Source: Nakamurella sp040546275
GTDB lineage: Bacteria; Actinomycetota; Actinomycetes; Mycobacteriales; Nakamurellaceae
NCBI RefSeq assembly: GCF_040546275.1
Contig: NZ_JBEPNO010000014.1
Location: 1 to 64,000 of the forward strand
Direction: 5' to 3'
Length of the DNA: 64,000 nucleotides
The position numbers were made by a program, and so were the translations under genes. Shown one piece after another: positions 42,949 through 52,385 of the stretch. Positions within the stretch are counted from its first letter, which is position 1, and each line of letters starts with the position of its first letter. Below the pieces are notes generated by a model. It worked only from the letters and a program-made list of their open reading frames with translations, did no database searches and was not told the DNA's origin.

Positions 42949-44364
42949 GTGGTCCCACGCCGTTCCGCCTCTGTGACACCCCCCCAGGCTGCCGCCGCCC
43001 CGACACCCCCCCAGGCTGCCGCCGCCCCGACATCCCCCCAGGCTGCCGCCGCCCCGCACCGCCGGACGTATGTCATCGACACGTCCGTCCTGCTGTCGGA
43101 TCCCTGGGCACTGACGAAGTTCGCGGAGCACGAGGTGGTCCTGCCGCTGGTGGTCATCGGTGAATTGGAAGCAAAGCGTCATCACCCCGAACTCGGGTAC
43201 TTCGCCCGCCAGGCCCTGCGCATGCTGGACGACCTTCGCATCGAGCACGGGAGGCTGGACGCCCCCGTCCCGATCGGTGGGAAGACGGGTGAGATCGGTC
43301 CGGGGACATTGCATGTCGAGCTGAACCACACCGATCCCTCGCTGCTCCCGGCCGGTTTCCGCAATGACAGCAACGACTCCCGGATCCTGGCCTGTGCGCT
43401 GAATCTCGCGGCCGAGGGCAGGTCCGTGACCCTGGTGTCCAAGGACATGCCGCTGCGGGTCAAGGCCTCCGCCGTCGGGCTGGCTGCCGACGAGTACCGC
43501 GCCCAGGACGTGGTCTCCTCGGGGTGGACCGGGATGGCCGAGCTCGACGTCACCACCGAGCAGGTCGACACGCTGTTCCACACCGGCCTGATCGACGCCG
43601 ACGTGGCCAGGGAGCTGCCCTGTCACACCGGCGTCAAGCTGATCACGCCGACCGGTTCCGCGCTCGGCCGGGTGACCCCGGGCAAGCAGATCCGGCTGGT
43701 CAGGGGCGAGAAGGAGGCGTTCGGCCTCCGGGGAAGGTCGGCCGAACAGCGTATCGCCCTCGACCTGCTGATGGACGACGAGGTGGGCATCGTCTCGCTC
43801 GGTGGCCGGGCCGGCACCGGCAAGTCGGCGCTGGCGCTCTGCGCCGGACTGGATCTGGTGATGGAGCGGCGCGCCCACCGCAAGGTGGTGGTGTTCCGTC
43901 CGCTGTACGCCGTCGGCGGCCAGGAGCTCGGCTACCTGCCGGGCAGCGAGAACGACAAGATGCAGCCGTGGGCGCAGGCCGTCTTCGACACGCTGTCGGC
44001 GATCGCCTCGCCAGCCGTCGTGGAGGAGGTCATCGCGCGGGGGATGCTCGAGGTGCTCCCGCTGACGCACATCCGCGGCCGCTCGCTGCACGATTCTTTC
44101 GTCATCGTCGACGAGGCACAGTCGTTGGAGCGCAACGTGTTGCTGACCGTGCTGTCCCGTCTCGGGACCAACTCGCGAGTAGTGCTGACCCACGACGTCG
44201 CGCAGCGGGACAACCTGCTGGTCGGGCGGCACGACGGGATCGCCGCCGTCATCGAGGCGCTCAAGGGCCACCCCCTTTTCGCCCATGTGACCCTCACCCG
44301 GTCGGAGCGTTCGCCGATCGCCGCCCTGGTGACCGAGCTGCTGGAGTTCCCTGAGCTGAGCTGA
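42949..44364 (+). CDS. PIN-PhoH ATPase/ribonuclease (PhoH2)
   Basis: A 471-residue two-domain protein. Residues 40-180 form a PIN nuclease domain (RTYVIDTSVLLSDPWALTKF; DSNDSRILACALNLAAEG; VSKDMPLRVKA). Residues 250-465 form a PhoH ATPase with Walker A IVSLGGRAGTGKSALAL, Walker B DSFVIVDEAQSLERN and SRVVLTHDVAQRDN. Mycobacterial PhoH2 is an ATP-dependent RNA helicase/RNase; all motifs are intact here. GTG 42949 has AAGGAG six bases upstream and is preferred over an open frame starting at 42877. The N-terminus contains three 9-residue PQAAAAP-type repeats not seen in the family. Confidence 0.92.
   Translation: MVPRRSASVTPPQAAAAPTPPQAAAAPTSPQAAAAPHRRTYVIDTSVLLSDPWALTKFAEHEVVLPLVVIGELEAKRHHPELGYFARQALRMLDDLRIEHGRLDAPVPIGGKTGEIGPGTLHVELNHTDPSLLPAGFRNDSNDSRILACALNLAAEGRSVTLVSKDMPLRVKASAVGLAADEYRAQDVVSSGWTGMAELDVTTEQVDTLFHTGLIDADVARELPCHTGVKLITPTGSALGRVTPGKQIRLVRGEKEAFGLRGRSAEQRIALDLLMDDEVGIVSLGGRAGTGKSALALCAGLDLVMERRAHRKVVVFRPLYAVGGQELGYLPGSENDKMQPWAQAVFDTLSAIASPAVVEEVIARGMLEVLPLTHIRGRSLHDSFVIVDEAQSLERNVLLTVLSRLGTNSRVVLTHDVAQRDNLLVGRHDGIAAVIEALKGHPLFAHVTLTRSERSPIAALVTELLEFPELS
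42976..43056. repeat. in-frame 27-bp tandem repeat in phoH2
   Basis: Three nearly identical 27-bp copies at 42976, 43003 and 43030 encode TPPQAAAAP units in the N-terminal linker of PhoH2. They differ at one or two bases, so the expansion is recent. Confidence 0.85.
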
Positions 44365-44488
44365 GCTGGATCGAGCTGAGCTCGGCGGATCGGTGGGCGG
44401 GCCGATGGCGTGTGAAATCACACGCCGTGCAAGCCTGCTCACCGAATCGCAGTACGTCGTGGGACAAAATGATCCGGTGACCATCGGA

Positions 44489-46363
44489 ATGCACCTCGCC
44501 CCGTCGCTCCGCCGCCGTACCGCGGCCGCTCTCGCGGCGGTCACGGTGGTGGTGGCCGGCCTCGTGATCGCGCTCGACCAGACTGCCCTTGCCGGTCCTG
44601 GCGTCGTTCTGGCGGTTCCGGCGGCCGCCGCCGCTCCGGTGACCACGACCGTCGGGAAGATCTCCCTGTCGGTCGAGCCGGCCAGTGGGCTGACGGCCGC
44701 GGGCGGGACGATCAACGTCGTCGGCAACGGCTTCAAGATGGACGGCGGCGCCGGGCTCTGGGTGGTGATCTGCCACGCCGACGGGAAGGCGCCGGCCAAC
44801 CTGGCGGACTGCGTCGGCGGGGCGATCCCCAACTCCAACACCAGCACCTCCTGGGGCCACATCACCACCGCGGGCACGACGCCGGCCGGCGGTGGCCCGG
44901 TGGGCGCGAAATGGTTCAGCGGTGGGGCGTTCTCGGTCAACCTGACGCTGCCCGCCTCCAACCCGGCTTCGGACGCCCTCGACTGCTCCAAGGTGCCCTG
45001 CGCGGTCTACACCAAGGCCGACAGCGGCTCGGACACCTCGCAATCCCTCTCGGTTCCGCTCGTCTACGCCGCTGCTGCGGGCTCGGGCTCTGGCTCGCCG
45101 ACGTCGACGCCGGCGTCCACCGCCCCGGTGTCCTCCACCTCCAGTAGTTCGACGCCGACGCCAACGCCGACCTCGCAGAGCACGAGCATCATCGCCGCCG
45201 TCCCGACCACGGTGTCGCCGAAGACGATCAAGGCGTCGACAGTCGTGGCCGGTGGGAACCAGGAGGTGCTGTTCGCCGGCTTCACCAAGGGTGAGTTCGT
45301 CTCGGTCACCCTCTACTCCGCGCCGCGCTCGCTGCCGGCGGCCAAGGCGGACTCCGACGGGGTGGTCAGGATCGCCTTCATCGTGCCGGCCGATCTGCCG
45401 GTCGGCACCCACCTGCTCCGCATCGTCGGGGCGAAATCGAAGGTGACCGGGGTCGCCTCTTTCCAGGTCATCGCGCCGCCGGTGTCGAGTGCTCCGATCT
45501 CCAGCGCGCCGCCCTCCAGCACCCCGGTGGCGTCTTCGGCGGCCGTCTCCAGTGCGCCGGTCAGCTCGGCCGTCGTCCCGCCGGTCACCGTTGCCTCCCC
45601 CTCGCCGTCAGTGGTCTCGTCAGCGCCGGTAACCTCGGCGGCGGCGCCGGTGCCCGGGAGTGCGTCTTCGGGTTCACGCCTGGTGTGGCCGTGGTACGTC
45701 CTCGGTGTGATCGTGCTGCTCTGGATCGGCTTCGCCGTCTGGATGCTGCAGCGGCGTCGACACCGGCTGGACGCCGACATGCGCGAGAAGGAAAGAATTC
45801 TCGCCGAAGGTGCTGCGGCAGAACACCAACGGGCCACGGATGCCCTTGGAGCGGCGAACTCCGATGCCCCCACCGCCTACCTCGGGGACCGTCCAACGGA
45901 ACAATTGGGCGGATACAGCGGGCAGACCGGTGGCTACACCGGATATCACCCCGGCGAGCACGGCCTGCTGTCCGGCCGTGACAACCCGGACAATCCAGGT
46001 CTGTTGTCGGGCAACACCTATCGGCCGGACGACACCGCCGACCAGCCGACCACGTATCTGCCGCCCTCGGGTACTCCGGGTCGGCCGGGATCCTTCGGCA
46101 CAGGCGACGTTCCGGATGCGAGGAACGAGGCAGGCCCGCCGACGGGCGCGTGGCGGCCGGACTTCACCGAACAGCCGCCGACCGAGATCGCCGGTCCGCA
46201 GACCGGGGCTTGGCGGCCGGACTTCACTGACCAGCCTTCCGTCGATCCGGGCCGCGAAGCGGATGCCGATCCGGGCCGCGAAGCGGATGCCGATCCGGGC
46301 CGCGAAGCGGATGCCGATCCGGACGGCGACGAACCGTCGCCGGGCGGACGCCACAGCCGGTGA
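44489..46363 (+). CDS. secreted/membrane-anchored surface protein
   Basis: A 624-residue envelope protein. The N-terminal signal (RRRTAAALAAVTVVVAGLVI) is followed by an Ig-like beta domain with neocarzinostatin-like pattern: SVEPASGLTAAGGTINVVGN, Cys in VVICHADG and NLADCVGG, and DCSKVPCAVYT. A Ser/Thr/Pro linker, a second beta domain (residues about 235-325), a long Ser/Pro stalk, one membrane helix (WPWYVLGVIVLLWIGFAVWM) and a 200-residue cytosolic tail with GY/GE and GAWRPDF repeats follow. The tail ends with three DPGREADA repeats. Function unknown; probably an adhesin-like or wall-spanning protein. GTG 44477 is an alternative start. Confidence 0.78.
   Translation: MHLAPSLRRRTAAALAAVTVVVAGLVIALDQTALAGPGVVLAVPAAAAAPVTTTVGKISLSVEPASGLTAAGGTINVVGNGFKMDGGAGLWVVICHADGKAPANLADCVGGAIPNSNTSTSWGHITTAGTTPAGGGPVGAKWFSGGAFSVNLTLPASNPASDALDCSKVPCAVYTKADSGSDTSQSLSVPLVYAAAAGSGSGSPTSTPASTAPVSSTSSSSTPTPTPTSQSTSIIAAVPTTVSPKTIKASTVVAGGNQEVLFAGFTKGEFVSVTLYSAPRSLPAAKADSDGVVRIAFIVPADLPVGTHLLRIVGAKSKVTGVASFQVIAPPVSSAPISSAPPSSTPVASSAAVSSAPVSSAVVPPVTVASPSPSVVSSAPVTSAAAPVPGSASSGSRLVWPWYVLGVIVLLWIGFAVWMLQRRRHRLDADMREKERILAEGAAAEHQRATDALGAANSDAPTAYLGDRPTEQLGGYSGQTGGYTGYHPGEHGLLSGRDNPDNPGLLSGNTYRPDDTADQPTTYLPPSGTPGRPGSFGTGDVPDARNEAGPPTGAWRPDFTEQPPTEIAGPQTGAWRPDFTDQPSVDPGREADADPGREADADPGREADADPDGDEPSPGGRHSR
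46244..46315. repeat. in-frame 24-bp tandem repeat
   Basis: Three identical 24-bp copies (46244, 46268, 46292) encode DPGREADA near the C-terminus of the surface protein. Perfect identity indicates very recent expansion. Confidence 0.9.
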
Positions 46364-46393
46364 CGCCCGCCCGGCCGGCTCGGTGGGTCGGTA

Positions 46394-47830
46394 CTACGGG
46401 TGGGTCATGGAGAGCACGTCGAGTGCGGCGTCGAGCTGCGCAAGGGTGAGCGTGCCGTTGTCGACGTGGCCGCGCTCGGTGACCACCGACTTGATGGTCT
46501 TGCCCTGCTTCAGCGCCTGCTTGGCGACCGAGGCGGCCTCCTCGTAGCCGATGTACTTGTTCAGCGGCGTGACGATCGAGGGAGAGGACTCGGCGTAGAC
46601 CCGGCAGCGCTCCTCGTCGGCGACGATCCCGGAGATGCAGCGATCGGCCAGCAGCCGGGTGACGCTGGAGAGCAGCCGGATCGACTCCAGGAGGTTCCGG
46701 GCGATCACCGGGAGCATCACATTCAGCTCGAACGAGCCGGTGGTGCCGGCGAACGCGACCGTCGCATCGTTGCCGATCACCTGGGCGGCGACCATGGCGG
46801 TCGCCTCGGGCAGCACCGGGTTGACCTTGCCGGGCATGATCGAGGAACCGGGCTGCAGATCGGGTAGGTGGATCTCGGCCAGGCCGGCCCGCGGACCCGA
46901 GCCCATCCAGCGGATGTCGTTGCAGATCTTGACCAGCGCGACGGCGATGCTCCGCAACTGGCCGGACGTCTCGACCAGCCGATCGCAGGATCCCTGCGCC
47001 TCGAAGTGGTTGGCGGCCTCCGTGAACGGAAGCCCGGTCTTCGTCGCGAGACTGGCGATGACGGCCGGGGAGAATCCGGGCGGAGTGTTGATGCCGGTGC
47101 CGACGGCCGTGCCGCCGAGGGGGAGTTCGGCGAGCCGCGGCAGGCTCGACGTCAGCCGCGCGATACCGCCGCGGATCTGCGCAGCGTAGCCACCGAACTC
47201 CTGCCCGAGGGTGACCGGGGTGGCATCCATGAGGTGGGTGCGGCCGGACTTGACCACGCCGGACCACTCCTGCGACTTGGCCTCCAACGAGGCGGCCAGG
47301 TGATCGAGGGCCGGGATCAGGTCGCGGACGACGCCTTCGGTGGCGGCGACGTGGATCGACGTCGGGAAGACGTCGTTGGAGGACTGCGACGCGTTGACGT
47401 GATCGTTCGGATGCACCCTGCGGCCCAACGACTCCGAAGCCAGCGTGGCCAGCACCTCGTTGGTGTTCATGTTGGAACTGGTGCCCGACCCGGTCTGGAA
47501 GACGTCGATCGGGAAGTCTGCGTCGAAGTCACCGGCGGCGACCAGGTCAGCTGCGCGTCCGATGGCCGCTGCGATCTCGGCGTCGATCACCCCCAGCTCG
47601 GCGTTGACCCCGGCGGCGGCCGATTTGATCAGGGCCAGGGCCCGGATCTGACCGCGCTCGAGGCCACGTCCGGAGATCGGGAAGTTCTCGACGGCCCGCT
47701 GGGTCTGGGCCTGGTAGCGGGCCGATACCGGTACCCGCACCTCGCCCATGGTGTCGTGTTCGATGCGGTACTCGCCGCTGTCTGAGGCTGTCGTCTCCGC
47801 TGATGGGAACGCGCCGTTGTGTTCTGCCAT
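46394..47830 (-). CDS. fumC: class II fumarate hydratase
   Basis: A 478-residue fumarase that interconverts fumarate and malate in the citric acid cycle. Diagnostic stretches are FQTGSGTSSNMNTNEVLATL, HPNDHVNASQSSNDVFPTSI, GRTHLMDATPVTLGQEF and the superfamily signature GSSIMPGKVNPVLPEA. TGINTPPGF and the C-terminal LNKYIGYEEAASVAKQAL are as in other class II enzymes. The ATG at 47830 is the better of two close starts. Divergent from the DUF4245 gene, as in mycobacteria (Rv1098c-Rv1100 region), although glpX, which lies between them there, is absent. Confidence 0.96.
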   Translation of the reverse strand: MAEHNGAFPSAETTASDSGEYRIEHDTMGEVRVPVSARYQAQTQRAVENFPISGRGLERGQIRALALIKSAAAGVNAELGVIDAEIAAAIGRAADLVAAGDFDADFPIDVFQTGSGTSSNMNTNEVLATLASESLGRRVHPNDHVNASQSSNDVFPTSIHVAATEGVVRDLIPALDHLAASLEAKSQEWSGVVKSGRTHLMDATPVTLGQEFGGYAAQIRGGIARLTSSLPRLAELPLGGTAVGTGINTPPGFSPAVIASLATKTGLPFTEAANHFEAQGSCDRLVETSGQLRSIAVALVKICNDIRWMGSGPRAGLAEIHLPDLQPGSSIMPGKVNPVLPEATAMVAAQVIGNDATVAFAGTTGSFELNVMLPVIARNLLESIRLLSSVTRLLADRCISGIVADEERCRVYAESSPSIVTPLNKYIGYEEAASVAKQALKQGKTIKSVVTERGHVDNGTLTLAQLDAALDVLSMTHP

Positions 47831-47975
47831 GCACCTCACGCTAGCCGGGCGCGATCAGGCGTAGCCAGCCGAGCGCCTCCGATCTGCGTCACAGCAGGTG
47901 CCGGGGCGGTCGGCTGCTTCATCTGGCCGTGGCCGCGGGAACCCGGCCAATCGCAGCGCGTGGGAGCATGAGGTG

Positions 47976-48527
47976 GTGGCTGATCGCAGGAACAAGACCG
48001 TCCGGGACATGACCATCTCGATGGGCGTCATCGTCGTGGGTGTGCTGATCCTGGGCATCCTGAACGGCGGCTTCTCGTTCTCACCGGGCAAGGCGTCGGG
48101 CGGTATCGCTGCCACCGCGGACGTCCAGGGCCGGTTCGGCACCGCCGGCCGAACTGCCGGGTTCGCGGTGATCGTGCCCAAGGGCGTGCCTGCCGCGTGG
48201 AAGGGCAGTTCCTTCTCCATCACCGATCCGCCCGGTACCAAGGAGGCGCCGCCGACGGTGCGCGCCGGCTGGCTGACCCCGGACGGTTCATACATCACGC
48301 TGATCGAGTCGTCGGGGCCGGTGGCCGCGGTGCTGGGCGCGGAGATCGGGCAGACCAGCGGGGCGGTCAGCGGCACCGTCACCGCCGGTGGTGCGAGTTG
48401 GACCGTCAGCCCGGGTGTACGGCAGGAAACGGCCTGGACCCGGACGGCCGGCGCAGTGACGCTGCTGATCACCGGCAATGCCACCGTGGCCGACTTCACG
48501 ACGCTGGCCGGGACGATCGTGGCCTGA
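47976..48527 (+). CDS. DUF4245 membrane-anchored protein
   Basis: A 183-residue protein with an N-terminal basic stretch (ADRRNKTVRDM), one membrane helix (SMGVIVVGVLILGIL) and an external DUF4245 domain of about 130 residues: FAVIVPKGVPAAWKGSSFSI, APPTVRAGWLTPDGSYITLI, ASWTVSPGVRQETAWTRTAG and a closing LLITGNATVADF. Family of unknown function found next to fum/glpX in actinobacteria. GTG 47976 has GGGAG nine bases upstream; GTG 47973 is equally possible. Confidence 0.86.
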   Translation: MADRRNKTVRDMTISMGVIVVGVLILGILNGGFSFSPGKASGGIAATADVQGRFGTAGRTAGFAVIVPKGVPAAWKGSSFSITDPPGTKEAPPTVRAGWLTPDGSYITLIESSGPVAAVLGAEIGQTSGAVSGTVTAGGASWTVSPGVRQETAWTRTAGAVTLLITGNATVADFTTLAGTIVA

Positions 48528-48620
48528 CGGGCGGCCTCCGAACATGACGACTCCGGCGGCACCATGACGGGCTCTTCTTCCCCGGTGATGGAAGCTGTTC
48601 GTGCCGAACCGGTTTCGCAG

Positions 48621-48938
48621 TCAGTCGTCGCCGTCGGCGCGGGCCAGTGCGACCTCCACCCGTTCGCGGGCACCCTCGAGAAAGCGATTGCAGACGCCGG
48701 CCAGATGCTCGCCGCGCTCCCAGAGTGAAAGCGACTCGTCCAGGCTCAAGCCGCCGGATTCCAGCTTCGACACCACGGCGGCCAGTTCGTCGCGGGCCAA
48801 CTCGTACGTCGCGACCGCCGCCTGGGTATCCGCGGCCGCTGACTGTGGAGCGTCGACGTCAGCGTTCTTCGGCTTCTTCGCCGGGGTCCTGGCGGCTTTC
48901 GGCGCAGTGGGTTCGGTTGGTTCGGTCGGGTCGCTCAA
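48621..48938 (-). CDS. xseB: exodeoxyribonuclease VII small subunit
   Basis: A 105-residue protein whose C-terminal 65 residues are the XseB domain: ATYELARDELAAVVSKLESG followed by SLDESLSLWERGEHLAGVC. It assembles in several copies on XseA to form the ssDNA exonuclease VII. The first 45 residues are a Pro/Thr/Lys-rich extension. A TTG at 48938 with AGGA seven bases upstream is proposed; a GTG at 48995 overlapping the end of xseA is the alternative. It lies directly after xseA on the same strand. Confidence 0.88.
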   Translation of the reverse strand: MSDPTEPTEPTAPKAARTPAKKPKNADVDAPQSAAADTQAAVATYELARDELAAVVSKLESGGLSLDESLSLWERGEHLAGVCNRFLEGARERVEVALARADGDD

Positions 48939-48975
48939 CGGGATGTCCTGTTCTTCGCCGGGGTTCTCCGGTCGG

Positions 48976-50232
48976 TCATGAGAATTGTTCCGCACCCGCA
49001 CTGGTCGCCGCCAACGCGCCGTCGGCGACCCGGATACGCAAAGCCGTGCCGGCTGGAGCCTGGCCGACCGACCGCAGGATGGTGATGCCGACCTGCACCA
49101 CCGCGTAGCCACGGGCCAGGGTGGCCGCCGGCCCGAGCGCCAGCAGCTGAGCGCGCCGATGGGCCAGATCCCGATCCATGCCGTCGAGCCTGGCGGCGAT
49201 CACCGATCGGGCCCGTTCCCGGGTCCGTCGTACCCCGTCGGCCCTGACGAGCAGGGGGCTCATCGGGTCCTGCAGGACCGCGGCGGAGGTCAGCCGCCCG
49301 AGCCGCGCTGACTCGGTATCGACCCATCCGGTGAGTGCTCGCCGGGCTCTGGCCCGCAGTTGCTCGACACCGCGGCTCTCGGCGGCCGCGTCCGGGACGA
49401 CCCGCTTGCCGGCATCCGTCGGCGTCGAGCAGCGCACATCGGCGACATCGTCGACGATCGGGTGGTCGGGCTCGTGGCCGATCGCGGAGATCACCGGCGT
49501 CCGGCAGTCGGAGACGGCGCGGCAGAGGGTTTCGTCCGAGAACGGCAGCAGGTCCTCGACCGATCCGCCGCCACGGGCCAGCACGATGACGTCGACGTCG
49601 GACGCCCGGTCGAGTCTCTGCAGCGCGTCGATGATTCCGGTGACAGCGCCCACACCCTGGACGGCCGTGTTCTCGACCCGGAACCGGACGGCGGGCCACC
49701 GGGCGCGGGCGTTGGCCAGCACGTCGGACTCGGCGGCGCTGGCGCGGCCGGTGATCAGACCCACCGTGCGCGGGAGGAAGGGCAACGGCTTCTTCCGCGC
49801 CGCCGCGGTGAGGCCCTCGGCGGCCAGCAGGCGCCGGACCCGCTCGAGGCGGGCCAGCAGTTCACCCAGTCCGACGGGGTGCAATTGGTCCAGCCGGAAC
49901 GAGAGCGAACCCCTCGCCGGATAGAACTCGAACTGTCCGTGGACCACCACCCGTGACCCCTCCGTCGGGGGAACCGGGAGCGAGGCCAGCAGCGCCCTCG
50001 AGCAGGTGACCTGCACGGACAGGTCGACCGATGGGTCGCGGAGCGTCAGGAAGGCAGTGGCGGACCTGATGTTGAGCTGGGCGATCTGGCCTTCGATCCA
50101 TGCCGCCGGCGCTTTCGAGATGTACTCCGCCATGCGCTGGGACAGCGCCCGTACCGGCCAGGGATTCTGTCGGGTGGTGTCACCGGCCCGGAGCGGACGG
50201 CCCTGGGGGCCGCCGCCGGTCGGTTCGGTCAC
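48976..50232 (-). CDS. xseA: exodeoxyribonuclease VII large subunit
   Basis: A 418-residue subunit. The N-terminal OB-fold (WIEGQIAQLNIRSATAFLTL then RDPSVDLSVQVTCSRAL) is followed by the catalytic core with LPRTVGLITGRASAAESDVL, VIVLARGGGSVEDLLPFSDE and AVSDCRTPVISAIGHEPDHP, then DVADVRCSTPTDAGKRVVPD. The C-terminal coiled region (ARRALTGWVDTESARLGRL) binds XseB. In the last core motif CSTPTDAGK replaces the usual ASTPT-A. The GTG start overlaps the stop of the lipid-droplet gene by four bases, indicating an operon. Confidence 0.94.
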   Translation of the reverse strand: MTEPTGGGPQGRPLRAGDTTRQNPWPVRALSQRMAEYISKAPAAWIEGQIAQLNIRSATAFLTLRDPSVDLSVQVTCSRALLASLPVPPTEGSRVVVHGQFEFYPARGSLSFRLDQLHPVGLGELLARLERVRRLLAAEGLTAAARKKPLPFLPRTVGLITGRASAAESDVLANARARWPAVRFRVENTAVQGVGAVTGIIDALQRLDRASDVDVIVLARGGGSVEDLLPFSDETLCRAVSDCRTPVISAIGHEPDHPIVDDVADVRCSTPTDAGKRVVPDAAAESRGVEQLRARARRALTGWVDTESARLGRLTSAAVLQDPMSPLLVRADGVRRTRERARSVIAARLDGMDRDLAHRRAQLLALGPAATLARGYAVVQVGITILRSVGQAPAGTALRIRVADGALAATSAGAEQFS

Positions 50233-51308
50233 CGATGCTCGTGTTGGAGGGTGGTCATCCGGTTGGTCAGCAGCGTGAGGAAGGCCGCCCGTTGCGGTCC
50301 CGCTTCCTCCTGGGCGAGCAGGGCCCGCACGACGGGCAGGTCAACGGCCAGCAGGCGTTCCTTGAGCTCCGAGACGCTCAACTGGTGGTCCGGGCCGATC
50401 AATTGGCCGTCGGGCAGGCCTACTCCGGAACCTGGGTGGCTCCGGACGCCGGCGGGGCCGCCCGCGGTCGAGGGGCGGGCCGAGGTACGGCGGTTGGACA
50501 TGGCTTCCGTGACGTTGTCCGCTGTGGTGGGGGTGGCCGTTCCCGTGGCTCTGGTGGCTGTGGCGGCCGGCGTGGTGGTGGCCGTGGTGGTGGCTGGCGT
50601 GGGAGTGCCGGCCGGCGTGGCAACCGCGAGAGTGCCGGTATGGCCGGAACCAGCAGCAGGGCGTCGGGGCTTGCGGACCGGGCCGACCTTCGGCGTCTTC
50701 GGGGGCGGGGGGGCCGTGGCCCGCGCCTCGGCTGCGTCGGCGGCATCGCCGGGCGTGACGACCCGGGCGGGCATCGCAGGACGAACCGGAATGCCCTTGC
50801 TCGCCGGCCGCCGGCCGCCGGCCGGTGCTGCGGCGGTCAGCCCGGTCGCTGTCCTGCCGGTCGCCATCGGGCCGGTCGCCGCCGGGCCGGTCGCCATCGG
50901 GCCGGTCGCGGTCGGGCCGGTTGCCGTCGTCGGGGCCGACGCCGGGCTCGCCGACGCTTCTGCTGGTCCCGGTGCTGGTGGTGTCAACCGGGCAGAGGCT
51001 GGGTGGTCATCGCTCTCGCCGCCGCCGTTGTCGACAGCTTCGTGGACCCCGTCCCCGTCTTCATCCTCGTCGAACGTTGCCCAGGGCGGGTTCTCCTGCG
51101 CTCCGCCGGTGATCCCGGACAGCAGATCGTCGCCGCGGGTGGCCAGCTCGGCGACCTCCTGACGCAGTCGCATCGAGGTCTTGAAGACCTGCCCGACCAC
51201 AGTGACGCCAAGGGTCGGAAGTTCCTCGGGCAGCTTGGTGATGCGGTCGATGGCCGTGCCCAGGAGGCCGGCGGCGACGCGGATACCGATGGGCAGCGTG
51301 ATGGCCAT
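50229..51308 (-). CDS. lipid-droplet-associated-type protein with repeat linker
   Basis: A 359-residue protein. Residues 1-70 form an amphipathic helical region (LPIGIRVAAGLLGTAIDRIT then KLPEELPTLGVTVVGQVFKT and SMRLRQEVAELATRGDDLL) like actinobacterial lipid-droplet-associated proteins (Rv1109c and the Rhodococcus droplet protein). A long Ala/Thr/Pro linker follows, with a five-residue repeat (TATGP/MATGP) at about 50860-50940. The C-terminus has a conserved helix pair LSVSELKERLLAVDLPVVRA. Likely binds triacylglycerol droplets or membranes. It is first in the operon with xseA/xseB and divergent from ispH, the mycobacterial order. Starts at 51326 or 51341 are possible. Confidence 0.78.
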   Translation of the reverse strand: MAITLPIGIRVAAGLLGTAIDRITKLPEELPTLGVTVVGQVFKTSMRLRQEVAELATRGDDLLSGITGGAQENPPWATFDEDEDGDGVHEAVDNGGGESDDHPASARLTPPAPGPAEASASPASAPTTATGPTATGPMATGPAATGPMATGRTATGLTAAAPAGGRRPASKGIPVRPAMPARVVTPGDAADAAEARATAPPPPKTPKVGPVRKPRRPAAGSGHTGTLAVATPAGTPTPATTTATTTPAATATRATGTATPTTADNVTEAMSNRRTSARPSTAGGPAGVRSHPGSGVGLPDGQLIGPDHQLSVSELKERLLAVDLPVVRALLAQEEAGPQRAAFLTLLTNRMTTLQHEHR

Positions 51309-51411
51309 TGCTCCAGGGTGCCCCATGGTCGGCGCTGGCATGCGGTCCGGGGTCATTCGTGTCGACTGCGATCGGGAGAGCAGCGCGGCGCTGCCGCCTA
51401 CGATGGAGACC

Positions 51412-52368
51412 ATGACTGCCCCCGCCAAACGAGTTCTGCTGGCCCGCCCCCGCGGCTATTGCGCCGGGGTGGATCGTGCGGTGATCACGGTCGAGAAGGC
51501 GCTGGAGCAGTACGGCGCACCGGTCTACGTCCGCAAGCAGATCGTCCACAACAAGCATGTGGTGGCCACTCTGGAAGCCCGCGGAGCGATCTTCGTGGAG
51601 GAAACCGAGGAGGTTCCGGAGGGCGCCCTGGTGGTGTTCTCGGCCCACGGTGTTTCGCCAGCTGTGCACGAGGAGGCCGCCCGGCGTGATCTCCGGGTGA
51701 TCGATGCCACCTGCCCTCTGGTCACCAAGGTGCACAAGGAGGCCAAGAAGTTCGCCTCGGAGGGCTACGACATCCTGCTGATCGGACACCGCGGCCACGA
51801 AGAGGTCGAGGGAACCCAGGGCGAGGCGCCCGACGTCATCCAACTCGTGCAGGACGCCTCCGACGTGGATCGGGTCGAGGTGAAGGATCCGGAGAAGGTC
51901 ATCTGGCTGTCGCAGACCACCCTGTCGGTGGACGAGACCCTGGAAACCGTCGATCTGCTGCGCCGCCGGTTCCCGCTGATGAGTGCACCCCCGAGCGACG
52001 ACATCTGCTACGCCACGCAGAACCGTCAGGAAGTGGTCAAGCAGATCGCGCCGGACTGCGACCTCGTCATCGTGGTCGGATCACAGAACTCGTCGAATTC
52101 GGTTCGGCTGGTCGAGGTGGCTTTGGACGCCGGGGCCCGGAGCTCCTACCTGGTGGACTACGCGCACGAAGTGGACGAGGCGTGGCTCGAGGGCGTCACC
52201 ACGGTCGGTCTGACCTCCGGTGCTTCGGTTCCCGAGGACCTGGTCGAGGGAGTGCTCGAATGGCTCGCCGCACGCGGGTTCGGCGATGTCCAGGAGTTCA
52301 CCGCGGCGACGGAGACGTTGACCTTCTCCCTACCCAAGGAACTGCGCCGGGACCTGCGTCCTGCCTGA
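51412..52368 (+). CDS. ispH: 4-hydroxy-3-methylbut-2-enyl diphosphate reductase
   Basis: A 318-residue iron-sulfur enzyme for the last step of the MEP isoprenoid pathway (HMBPP to IPP and DMAPP). The three cluster cysteines are in RPRGYCAGVDRAVITVEKAL, DATCPLVTKVHKEAKKF and DDICYATQNRQEVVKQIA. Substrate residues include VFSAHGVSP, IGHRGHEEVEGTQGEAPD and the SNSVRL and TSGASVPE loops. Complete. ATG 51412 is preferred over 51403 because GGAG lies just upstream. The product feeds the cis-prenyltransferase encoded elsewhere in the window. Confidence 0.96.
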   Translation: MTAPAKRVLLARPRGYCAGVDRAVITVEKALEQYGAPVYVRKQIVHNKHVVATLEARGAIFVEETEEVPEGALVVFSAHGVSPAVHEEAARRDLRVIDATCPLVTKVHKEAKKFASEGYDILLIGHRGHEEVEGTQGEAPDVIQLVQDASDVDRVEVKDPEKVIWLSQTTLSVDETLETVDLLRRRFPLMSAPPSDDICYATQNRQEVVKQIAPDCDLVIVVGSQNSSNSVRLVEVALDAGARSSYLVDYAHEVDEAWLEGVTTVGLTSGASVPEDLVEGVLEWLAARGFGDVQEFTAATETLTFSLPKELRRDLRPA

Positions 52369-52385
52369 TTCGTCGGCCGGACCCG

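Noticed and set aside
41917..44991. A 1024-codon open frame on the minus strand
   Set aside because: It is antisense to the histidine kinase, phoH2 and surface protein genes, which all have clear motifs. Long antisense frames are expected at this GC content. The translated sequence shows no domains.
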